Below the pieces are notes generated by a model. It was not told the origin of the DNA. It did not search any database and worked only from the letters and a program-made list of their open reading frames with translations. The position numbers were made by a program, and so were the translations under genes. A stretch of 6,074 bases of DNA from Bdellovibrionales bacterium RBG_16_40_8 (GTDB taxonomy: Bacteria > Bdellovibrionota > Bdellovibrionia > Bdellovibrionales > UBA1609). The DNA is taken from NCBI GenBank assembly GCA_001769925.1, contig MEPT01000030.1, forward strand, positions 1-6,074, read 5' to 3'. Below, in pieces: positions 1-5,536 of this stretch; positions within the stretch are counted from its first letter, which is position 1, and each line of letters starts with the position of its first letter.

Positions 1-74
1 TTTTTGTATTTCTGCTACAGAAAGTGGTTTCATACTATGAAATTCTATATAGATTTAGCCGATGAGTAAACACG

Positions 75-341
75 ATGAAGATTGCGACGCTATATGACTG
101 CTTTGAACGCCACCTGCTGAATCTTTCTATTGATAACGAAACCGAAGAGGGTTTTGTCAGCACCATTGTCGAAAATTATTTAGTCAATATGGGCGGCCAT
201 GGTTACCATTTTACCTCACATGCTGAAGATACATTTCGTGAACTTTGTGACGAGGTAATCGAGATGCTAAGAAAAAAAACTTACGGCCACATCAGCATCG
301 ATCAGTATAGATGCGAATTACGCAGTCGCGCTGCCAGCTAA
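75..341 (+). CDS. Small hypothetical protein, 88 residues
   Basis: I do not recognise this family. The frame opens with ATG and encodes a mostly polar, probably helical, soluble protein with no signal peptide or membrane segment. It has three cysteines (9, 58, 80) and several histidines (13, 42, 45, 49, 72), including a short GGHGYHFTSH stretch around 40-49. The spacing does not suggest a classical zinc finger. The ribosome binding site is weak: only a TGAG about 8 bases before the ATG, and this overlaps the TAA of a short upstream frame at 67-69. The second small gene follows 71 bases later on the same strand, so the two may be co-transcribed. The residue composition looks protein-like, but there is no homology evidence; it could be a chance frame. 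Confidence 0.5.
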   Translation: MKIATLYDCFERHLLNLSIDNETEEGFVSTIVENYLVNMGGHGYHFTSHAEDTFRELCDEVIEMLRKKTYGHISIDQYRCELRSRAAS

Positions 342-401
342 TAGAACATTTACACAAATACCCATCCTACTTCGGCACGAAATTTGTACCTTACGTTAAC
401 C

Positions 402-407
402 AGGAGG
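402..407 (+). promoter_or_regulatory. Shine-Dalgarno AGGAGG fixing a TTG start
   Basis: A perfect AGGAGG lies 5 bases before a TTG at 413-415 that is in frame with the open reading frame ending at 598. The only upstream ATG of that frame (311) lies inside the preceding gene and has no such site. This makes TTG 413 the likely start. Confidence 0.65.
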
Positions 408-412
408 TCACT

Positions 413-598
413 TTGACACCAAGATCAGTCAATTATCAAATTTCGGAACGTATCGGTTTCTTTATATTAGCTATAATTGCGCTTATATCTTTAGTTTTTG
501 TATCACAAGTGACAAATAAAATCAGTTCGCCTGGTGGGGCTGATTCCGCTCACTACACAAATAAAGAACACCATAACTCTCCTGAAGCCGGCAATTAA
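413..598 (+). CDS. Small single-pass membrane protein, 61 residues, TTG start
   Basis: From the TTG at 413 this frame gives a 61-residue protein. A short polar N-terminus with a positive residue is followed by a hydrophobic segment at about residues 14-33 (IGFFILAIIALISLVFV at its core). A hydrophilic tail rich in Asn, His, Ser and Gly follows. This is the layout of a small inner-membrane protein with one helix. The start was chosen by the perfect AGGAGG 5 bases upstream; a longer 95-residue reading from ATG 311 would overlap the previous gene by 31 bases and has no binding site. No family is recognised, and no function is proposed. It lies 71 bases after the 88-residue gene on the same strand, so the two may form a small operon. 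Confidence 0.55.
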   Translation: MTPRSVNYQISERIGFFILAIIALISLVFVSQVTNKISSPGGADSAHYTNKEHHNSPEAGN

Positions 599-656
599 TT
601 ACAATAGTACGCACCAACTCAACTGCGCGAGATAAAAATTCATTAATAGTAACGAC

Positions 657-686
657 CATCGCCGTATAGCATAGCTAAGACCGATG
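657..686. repeat. Small inverted repeat beside the large hairpin
   Basis: CATCG at 657-661 pairs with CGATG at 682-686. Inside it, TAGC pairs with GCTA around an ATA loop. The outer arm ends at the base where the large hairpin of 685-728 begins, so the two would stack or compete. The function is unknown. Confidence 0.4.
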
Positions 687-728
687 CTTGCCGCGAAGCA
701 ATGATTCGCCCATTGCCTGCGACAAGCA
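685..728 (-). repeat. Long imperfect hairpin (REP-like or structured RNA)
   Basis: This 44-base segment folds on itself almost completely. The outer arms TGCTTG and CAAGCA are followed by CGC/GCG, and an inner stem GCAATG/CATTGC closes a 7-base loop at 704-710. Two pairs that are C-A mismatches on the plus strand become G-U wobbles on the minus strand, which then has about 18 pairs with one bulged base. The fold therefore favours minus-strand RNA, which would be the 3' region of the greB transcript. No T-run follows, so it is not a standard intrinsic terminator. Size and shape recall REP-type intergenic repeats, but only one copy is visible in the window. Confidence 0.5.
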
Positions 729-820
729 CTCCCTCTGTGCGTGGCCCTTTGTGAAACCCCTGCGCTGACAAATTCAGTAATAAAAAATTAAGTAGAAAAA
801 AATAAAATCATGTTAGTCAT

Positions 821-1303
821 CTATTTAAATTCAACAGACAAAATTTCAACACTCCACTCACCTTTAGGGCGATGAATATTAACCTCATCTCCAACTTTTT
901 TGCCAAGAAGTGCGCGTGCGACAGGAGACTTCCAAGACACCCGCCCTTTCGCTGCATCAATTTCATCATCTCCAACAATTTGAAATATTTTTGTCTCACC
1001 GTTTTCGTCGCTAACAGTAATCGTTGCGCCAAAGACAACTTTGTCAGATCTTACAGTTTTTGGGTCAACAACAAGCGCCTCTTCAATCTTATTCGTCAAA
1101 AATGCGCTGCGACGATCAATCTCACGCAGACGTCGCTTACCATATATGTAATCAGCATTTTCACTACGATCACCATTACTTGCTGCCCACGCCACGGTCT
1201 TAACCAGCTGTGGCCGCTCGACGTGTATAAGATCTTTCAACTCGGCCTTAAGTTTTTCTAGCCCACTTGGAGTTATATAATTTTTTTTATTATCATCTGA
1301 CAT
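821..1303 (-). CDS. greB: Transcription elongation factor GreB
   Basis: GreB enters the secondary channel of stalled, backtracked RNA polymerase and stimulates cleavage of the RNA 3' end so that elongation can resume. The protein has 160 residues, the usual Gre size. Residues about 10-80 form the N-terminal coiled coil; its tip carries GDRSENADY with the two acidic residues (D45, E48) needed for Mg2+ binding and cleavage. The following YGKRRLREIDRR is typical of GreB rather than GreA. The C-terminal FKBP-like domain (about 85-160) includes the conserved SPVARALLGKKVGDEV. I place the start at ATG 1303: an AGG lies 9 bases upstream, whereas the TTG two codons earlier (1309) is only 3 bases from that AGG. 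The gene stands alone on its strand, with no obvious promoter in the 70 bases upstream. Family assignment is firm. Confidence 0.93.
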   Translation of the reverse strand: MSDDNKKNYITPSGLEKLKAELKDLIHVERPQLVKTVAWAASNGDRSENADYIYGKRRLREIDRRSAFLTNKIEEALVVDPKTVRSDKVVFGATITVSDENGETKIFQIVGDDEIDAAKGRVSWKSPVARALLGKKVGDEVNIHRPKGEWSVEILSVEFK

Positions 1304-1384
1304 AAACAAAAACCTATGGTCTAGGGTTTAGAAACTAATCCAACAACTTTCATTAATCGTAAAACACGATCAATTGTCAATTAG

Positions 1385-1678
1385 CGCATACGAGATACCG
1401 CCTACGAGGTTGGTAGCGGTTGGTGCGCCCGGCACTATAGAGAAAATAAACTTAGAAAAAGCAAAACAGAAGAAATTCTTAAAAGATTATCTAAAGCAGT
1501 ATAAAATTCAGAAGTTAAAAAAATTAGAGAATCAACCTTCGGAGTTACTGCAATAGCTGACTGTGAGCACCTGTGGTTAATAGAAATTGATTCAAAATCA
1601 AGGTCAATTTCAAAAATTACTTTAGACGCCGTTAACAATATTTGGTCATCTGCTCGATCAGACTTTTCTAAAGAATAA
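1385..1678 (+). pseudogene. Broken plus-strand reading frame, possible gene remnant
   Basis: One plus-strand frame reads as plausible protein from about 1385 to the TAA at 1676-1678 but is interrupted by a TAA at 1502-1504 and lies directly behind a TAG at 1382-1384. Before the internal stop it includes WCARHYRENKLRKSKTEEI; after it come IADCEHLWLIEIDSKSRSIS and a tail ending SARSDFSKE. There is no ATG, GTG or TTG suitable to start either half. A second plus-strand frame, entered at TTG 1374 with no ribosome binding site and ending at 1556, runs into this one through a run of seven A at 1517-1523; a -1 shift there would join them. I do not recognise the family. The C-x-x-H-Y pattern recalls small zinc-binding or HNH-type proteins, but that is weak. 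An antisense frame with a GTG start (1435-1692) is open over the same DNA, so the coding strand is uncertain. Confidence 0.25.
1397..1435. repeat. Two adjacent small hairpins in a GC-rich patch
   Basis: ACCGC (1397-1401) with TAC (1403-1405) pairs with GTA (1413-1415) and GCGGT (1416-1420), leaving one bulged C and a 7-base loop. Directly after it, GTGC (1423-1426) pairs with GCAC (1432-1435). The patch also holds an imperfect tandem repeat of 10 bases, GGTTGGTAGC then GGTTGGTGCG, at 1408-1427. It is much richer in GC than the DNA on either side. The role is unknown; it may be a repeat remnant. Confidence 0.35.
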
Positions 1679-1694
1679 CGCACATGCGACACAT

Positions 1695-1714
1695 AAAAGC
1701 GCCTGGCACCTTTT
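1695..1714. terminator. Probable terminator behind the tRNA gene, possibly bidirectional
   Basis: AAAAG at 1695-1699 and CTTTT at 1710-1714 are complementary and enclose a short GC stem with a 3-base loop and one bulged base. On the minus strand it begins one base after the tRNA CCA end and finishes in TTTT; on the plus strand it runs into five T. The GC core is short, so efficiency is uncertain. The position, at the end of the pilCSR-tRNA unit and of the broken plus-strand frame, fits a terminator. Confidence 0.4.
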
Positions 1715-1791
1715 TGGTGACCCCGGCAAGGATTGAACTTGCGACCTGCAGTTTAGGAAACTGCTGCTCTATCCAACTGAGCTACGGGGCC
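1715..1791 (-). tRNA. tRNA-Arg (anticodon CCT)
   Basis: The minus strand folds into a complete cloverleaf of 77 bases with an encoded CCA end. The acceptor arm GGCCCCG pairs with CGGGGTC, with one G-T wobble. The D arm is GCTC/GAGC. The anticodon stem GCAGT/ACTGC carries the loop TTCCTAA, giving anticodon CCT (plus-strand 1755-1757), which reads the rare arginine codon AGG. The T arm GCAAG/CTTGC holds the standard TTCAATC loop. The gene's first ten bases are shared with the 3' end of the upstream protein gene, so the primary transcript probably has to be cut by RNase P to release the tRNA. Confidence 0.97.
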
Positions 1792-2357
1792 TGTTTGCGA
1801 AAATTGGTCAACACGATAGTAATTGTTCCAATCTGGCTTGGCTGTACAGCTTTAATTAAACCCCCAATAGGTACTAGATCCATATTCATCCATGCTTCAG
1901 AATCACTATTATTTTTCTTGTCACGCAATTTAACATACAGACAATCAAATGTACCCTTAGGCACAGTAACGCGGTCAGGTTTAGCTTCTACAACTTCAAC
2001 ATCACCTGGGTTGGGCGGAGTTTGCTTTTGACCGTTAACAATCAATTGCAAAATGGCGCCAGTGTTTTTGTCGTAAAGAATTTCAGCTTTTTGTTTACCT
2101 AAAAACCCAAGATCCATATTCTGTTCAATCCAGAATCCCTCAGCCGTGGCTTCACGAACCAGCACGTGCATAGACCCACTGATAATGCCGCCACTTAAAG
2201 AATAATCAGCAGTATCACCAACTTTAAAATCTAAACCCTGATCAATAACGATTGGCTGAACTAATGTTTGCTGCAATGTTTGCAGCGGCAAATCTGTTGC
2301 AGCACTGGCCGTGATTCCAAAGAAAATTGCGACCGAAACGATTAATGATTTTATCAT
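1782..2357 (-). CDS. Exported hypothetical protein, 191 residues, ends inside a tRNA gene
   Basis: The protein starts with a classical Sec signal peptide: a lysine at 3, a hydrophobic core to about residue 15, then TASAA with likely cleavage near residue 19 or 20. The mature part (about 171 residues) has no further membrane segment and looks beta-rich. It has the pattern of small periplasmic proteins that describe a measured or modified molecule: GDTADYSLSGG near 47-57, EGFWIEQNMD near 73-82, VPKGTFDCLYVKLRD near 132-146, and a closing VPIGGLIKAVQP. This recalls DUF3108- or LolA-like folds, but I cannot assign a family. The ATG at 2357 has a strong AGGGGG 5 bases upstream. The gene follows pilR by 68 bases on the same strand and may belong to the same transcript. 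Its last codons and TAG stop lie within the 5' end of tRNA-Arg. The role is unknown; a link to pili rests only on position. Confidence 0.85.
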   Translation of the reverse strand: MIKSLIVSVAIFFGITASAATDLPLQTLQQTLVQPIVIDQGLDFKVGDTADYSLSGGIISGSMHVLVREATAEGFWIEQNMDLGFLGKQKAEILYDKNTGAILQLIVNGQKQTPPNPGDVEVVEAKPDRVTVPKGTFDCLYVKLRDKKNNSDSEAWMNMDLVPIGGLIKAVQPSQIGTITIVLTNFRKQAP

Positions 2358-2405
2358 AAATGCCCCCTTATGTTAGAAAACGAATCTAGCTCGTGAATGG
2401 GGGGC
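2358..2405 (-). promoter_or_regulatory. Possible hairpin masking a ribosome binding site
   Basis: In the minus-strand RNA, GCCCCC (2405-2400) is complementary to GGGGGC (2367-2362), and the latter contains the Shine-Dalgarno of the exported-protein gene. Within the 32-base loop a weaker stem (TAGA/TCTA) can form and bring the arms together. Pairing would hide the ribosome binding site. No T-run follows, so this is not a terminator for pilR. Confidence 0.35.
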
Positions 2406-2425
2406 TATGCCAATAAGAATTTAAA

Positions 2426-3838
2426 TTAACTCTCATCGTCATCAAGCTCATCTTCACCAATAATGCCAAGACGATGCTTTTCTACACGATAACGCATTGA
2501 GCGAAAGGTGATGCCCAACAGTTTAGCAGCTCGCTTCTTCACTCCGTTTGCTGAATGAATTGCCTTAACAAGCAGCTCTTTTTCAATTTGGCCAATTACC
2601 TTATCTAAATCTATACCATCTTCGGTGATCTCAATATCATGACTAGATACCATCTTGCGCCCTGAACTCGTATTCACAATGGGCGGCAAACTTTCTGGCA
2701 GAATAACCGAACCAGCCTCAAGGGCAACAGTTCGCTCAATTATATTTTCAAGCTCACGTACATTGCCCGGATACTCATATTTTTTCAAAAGCTCAACAGC
2801 CTCATTACTAAGACCAGTTATGTTTTTATTTAGTCTTTCGTTATATTTTTTTAAAAAATGCTGTACAAGAATTGGAATGTCATCCATGCGATCACGTAAA
2901 GATGGCGCATGAATATTTATTACATTAAGCCTATAATAAAGATCTTCACGAAATATTTTTTCTTTTACCATCACGCCCAAATCTCTATTAGTAGCCGCAA
3001 TAATCCTTACATTAACTTCGGTGTCATCCACAGCACCTACTCTCCGCATAACCCTTTCTTGTATCACTCGAAGTAGCTTGACCTGAATTGACATGGGTAA
3101 CTCACCGACCTCATCTAAAAAAATAGTTCCTCCATCGGCTGCCTCGAAAAGTCCAATCTTATCGGCTACGGCACCTGTAAATGAGCCCTTTTTGTGACCG
3201 AACATTTCTGACTCCATCAATGTTTCTGGAATTGCCCCACAGTTAATCGGCACGAAAGGTTTGCCGTGCCAAGGTCCATTAAAATGAATTGCTTTAGCAA
3301 TCATTTCTTTACCAGTGCCGCTTTCTCCAGTAATCAAAATTGTGGTTGGCGTATTGATAACTCTGCTGATTATATCAAATACATGATGCATAGAATCTGA
3401 ATTACCCACAAGATTATGCACAATGTTTTCTTTACCAAGCTCTTTCTTCAGCATGCGGTTTTCAGTCTCTAAATTTCGTGTTTTTAGAGCATTGGCGATA
3501 TTGATTCTAACCTCATCAATCTTAAAAGGCTTAGTTAAATAGTCATAAGCACCAATCTTCATAGCTTCAACTGCAGACTCGGTGGTGCCAAAAGCGGTAA
3601 TCATCATAAAAATAGTGTCAGGGCTTTGATTTTTTATTTGCTGTAAAAGCTCAAGGCCCGTCATCTTTGGCATTTGTAAATCTGAAATTACCATTTCAAA
3701 AGATTTCTTTTTAAAAATGTCTAGCGCCTGTTCGCCATTTTCAGCACAAGTAATTTCATAGCCTTCTTTGCGAAGCATGATTTCTAAAAACTCGCGAATT
3801 GATTCTTCATCATCAACCACTAATATTCTGGGCTTCAT
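2426..3838 (-). CDS. pilR: PilR, sigma-54-dependent response regulator of type IV pilus genes
   Basis: This cytoplasmic regulator receives phosphate from PilS and activates sigma-54 promoters, classically that of pilA. The protein has 470 residues. Its receiver domain spans 1-120, with acidic pocket D9/D10, phosphorylation site D53 in ISDLQMPKMTG, T81 and K103. The AAA+ domain is at about 142-385: Walker A GESGTGKE (171-178), sigma-54 contact loop GSFTGA (218-223), Walker B GTIFLDE ending at D242/E243, arginines R297 and R303, and sensor II PGNVREL (357-363). The Fis-type helix-turn-helix is at about 430-458; its LGITFRSMRYRVEK strongly matches PilR rather than NtrC. The C-terminus ends in an acidic tail, GEDELDDDES. 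Its ATG follows the pilS stop by 12 bases, and the TGAGGAG there serves both as stop and ribosome binding site, so translation is probably coupled. Confidence 0.92.
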   Translation of the reverse strand: MKPRILVVDDEESIREFLEIMLRKEGYEITCAENGEQALDIFKKKSFEMVISDLQMPKMTGLELLQQIKNQSPDTIFMMITAFGTTESAVEAMKIGAYDYLTKPFKIDEVRINIANALKTRNLETENRMLKKELGKENIVHNLVGNSDSMHHVFDIISRVINTPTTILITGESGTGKEMIAKAIHFNGPWHGKPFVPINCGAIPETLMESEMFGHKKGSFTGAVADKIGLFEAADGGTIFLDEVGELPMSIQVKLLRVIQERVMRRVGAVDDTEVNVRIIAATNRDLGVMVKEKIFREDLYYRLNVINIHAPSLRDRMDDIPILVQHFLKKYNERLNKNITGLSNEAVELLKKYEYPGNVRELENIIERTVALEAGSVILPESLPPIVNTSSGRKMVSSHDIEITEDGIDLDKVIGQIEKELLVKAIHSANGVKKRAAKLLGITFRSMRYRVEKHRLGIIGEDELDDDES

Positions 3839-3850
3839 AATATTTTCTCC

Positions 3851-5530
3851 TCATGCGTGCTTTTTAAATGACATCTTGTTAGCTTCTGGCAAATGCCCAG
3901 CAGGAAACATAATAATAAACTTCGTTCCTAAGCCTAATTCGCTTTCAATCTGAATTTGTGCCTGATGGGACTCTATTATTTTATGTGTAATTGCAAGCCC
4001 TAATCCAGTCCCTTTTGGCTTAGTAGTGTGAAATGGTTCAAAGGCGCGACGAGCCGTCTCAGCTGACATGCCGATACCGTTGTCCTGAATAACAAGCACT
4101 ACTTTACCTTCAACATCATAGCTTTGAACATAAATTTCAGGCCTTAATGTATCGGACATAGCCTGATAAGCATTAATCACAATATTCAAAATAGCTTGTT
4201 TTAATTTGTCATAATGTCCTCGCACAAGGGCATGTGTGCGCAATTCAACTTTTTGTTCGATTTTATTAGCAAACGCTTTATTTAATCTGACAATTTCTAA
4301 AACCTCTTTTACTAGCGTATTAATATTAATAGGGTCTTCTACGTGTACTTCTGGTCTCACAAAATCAAGAAATTCTGCAATTAGCTTATTTAAGCGATCA
4401 ATCTCTTTAATCATTATTGCTAGTAATTTTTGTGATTCAGGCGAGATTTCAGCAAGATTCCCTTGTAACAGCTGAACACTGCCACTAATACTCGCAAGCG
4501 GGTTACGAATCTCATGAGCAATACCCGCTGCTAACTGCCCAACAGCAGCCATTTTTTCTTTTTGTCGCATTAAAGATTCAAGATTTTTAATCTCAGTAAG
4601 ATTTTGCAACAAACAAATATACTCATCTTGGCGCTCGCCTTTTTTCTTGATTTTAGAAAGCATAACTTCAATGGTCATTTTTTCTTTATTTTGGCTTAAA
4701 TATTGTATTTCAAATCTTGAATAGTTGTTGCCATGCAGATGCTGTGAATAACTTTGAATAGCCGCGTAAAGATCTAATGAAACTTCGCCCAGCGTACGGC
4801 CCTCTAAACTTAAATCACTAAAAATCTTAGCTGCGCCGCGATTAGCACGAAGTATTCTAAAATCGTTGCTAATTACAAAAATACCTGAAGGAATATTGTC
4901 AACAATCAAACTATTTATATCTGTAAGTGTTTTAATTTCTTCTTTTTGCGTCTCTATGTTTTCAGATACATCTTGCATTTGTTCGCCAAAAAACCCGCTA
5001 AGTCCAGATACAGATAGTGCAGAAATATTTTGAAGAAAAAATGTCGTATGCAAACTTTCTGCGTAAAATTGGTTGTTAAGCGCATAAATGAGATTGAAAA
5101 GCGCTAAGCCGAAAAAAGTAAATTTAAAATTTGCCGAAAATCCAAAAAAAGTACCACTTGCAGATATTAATAAGAGAAAGGCGAACAAATGAATTGCATT
5201 ACTTGAACCTATCAGTATTAAAAAATATGCCACTACCAAATAATCTAAAAACATTACTAATATAAGCACTTGTTTGCCCAGTTTTTCTGACTCGACAAAC
5301 TCTAAAAAAATAATATGTGATAAAAAAACAGTAAAAATAATAACATTAACCGGCTGCCAAAACTCAGGACATAAAAAATCACTTTGTAATAATTGAATAA
5401 GTGTGGCCGCGATAAAAGTAGCGGAATATAAAACAAGCCTCGCCCACGAATAGACTAAAAGCATATTCTTAAAATCATAAACATAAAACTTATCAGCGTT
5501 CAGTGGGGCGCCACCCTCTAAAAGTCGCAT
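3851..5530 (-). CDS. pilS: PilS, membrane sensor histidine kinase for PilR
   Basis: This is the inner-membrane kinase that controls PilR; in Pseudomonas PilS senses the amount of PilA in the membrane. The protein has 559 residues, slightly longer than Pseudomonas PilS. Six hydrophobic helices lie at about 24-48, 61-79, 88-108, 111-131, 135-151 and 163-182, with almost no periplasmic domain. A short linker helix (184-205) leads to a PAS domain at about 205-312. The HisKA domain holds the phospho-accepting H339 in AGIAHEIRNP. The ATPase domain shows the N box around N453, the G1 box DNGIGM (483-488), the F box FEPFHTTK (497-504) and the G2 box KGTGLGL (506-512). All catalytic motifs are intact. 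The ATG at 5530 is 6 bases after the pilC stop; the GGTGAG overlapping that stop can serve as ribosome binding site. Confidence 0.9.
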   Translation of the reverse strand: MRLLEGGAPLNADKFYVYDFKNMLLVYSWARLVLYSATFIAATLIQLLQSDFLCPEFWQPVNVIIFTVFLSHIIFLEFVESEKLGKQVLILVMFLDYLVVAYFLILIGSSNAIHLFAFLLLISASGTFFGFSANFKFTFFGLALFNLIYALNNQFYAESLHTTFFLQNISALSVSGLSGFFGEQMQDVSENIETQKEEIKTLTDINSLIVDNIPSGIFVISNDFRILRANRGAAKIFSDLSLEGRTLGEVSLDLYAAIQSYSQHLHGNNYSRFEIQYLSQNKEKMTIEVMLSKIKKKGERQDEYICLLQNLTEIKNLESLMRQKEKMAAVGQLAAGIAHEIRNPLASISGSVQLLQGNLAEISPESQKLLAIMIKEIDRLNKLIAEFLDFVRPEVHVEDPININTLVKEVLEIVRLNKAFANKIEQKVELRTHALVRGHYDKLKQAILNIVINAYQAMSDTLRPEIYVQSYDVEGKVVLVIQDNGIGMSAETARRAFEPFHTTKPKGTGLGLAITHKIIESHQAQIQIESELGLGTKFIIMFPAGHLPEANKMSFKKHA

Positions 5531-5536
5531 ATCAGC

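Larger units (their letters stand above)
599..820. other. Intergenic stretch with GC-richer structured island
   Basis: Both ends of this stretch are AT-rich, while roughly 650-770 is clearly GC-richer and full of inverted repeats, listed separately. No convincing gene is present. On the minus strand a frame is open from 807 to the stop at 643-645, but it has no ATG and no ribosome binding site; its first usual start would be TTG at 771, giving 42 residues. The stretch lies downstream of both greB (minus) and the small membrane protein (plus), so it would be the 3' region of two converging transcripts. Confidence 0.5.

Noticed and set aside
1..69. A frame open from the left edge to TAA 67-69, with a 10-codon ATG version starting at 37 whose start resembles transaldolase N-termini.
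   Set aside because: Only 22 codons are visible and the 10-codon version is too short to mean anything. It could be the tail of an upstream gene, but nothing in it can be identified.
1356..1370. Small perfect inverted repeat ATCGT-AAAAC-ACGAT upstream of greB.
   Set aside because: Five pairs with a five-base loop are expected by chance in AT-rich DNA. No promoter elements around it make an operator reading convincing.
1435..1692. Minus-strand open frame of 85 codons with GTG start just behind the tRNA.
   Set aside because: It has no ribosome binding site, overlaps a plausible plus-strand frame, and its last third is the antisense of a lysine-rich, A-rich stretch (LLFLSLFSL). No family is recognisable; it may be real but cannot be supported.
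1704..1719. TGGCAC followed by TTGG, resembling a sigma-54 promoter.
   Set aside because: The -12 element should contain TTGC and here reads TGGT. The match falls on the end of the tRNA gene and the terminator-like hairpin, so it is a chance likeness.
1715..1740. Attachment site for an integrated element at the tRNA 3' end.
   Set aside because: I looked for a second copy of the tRNA 3' end elsewhere in the window and found none. No integrase gene is present.
1684..2031. Plus-strand frame of 115 codons across the tRNA and exported-protein gene.
   Set aside because: It is the antisense of the tRNA and of a well supported signal-peptide gene, with translation typical of tRNA antisense (TPARIELATCSL).
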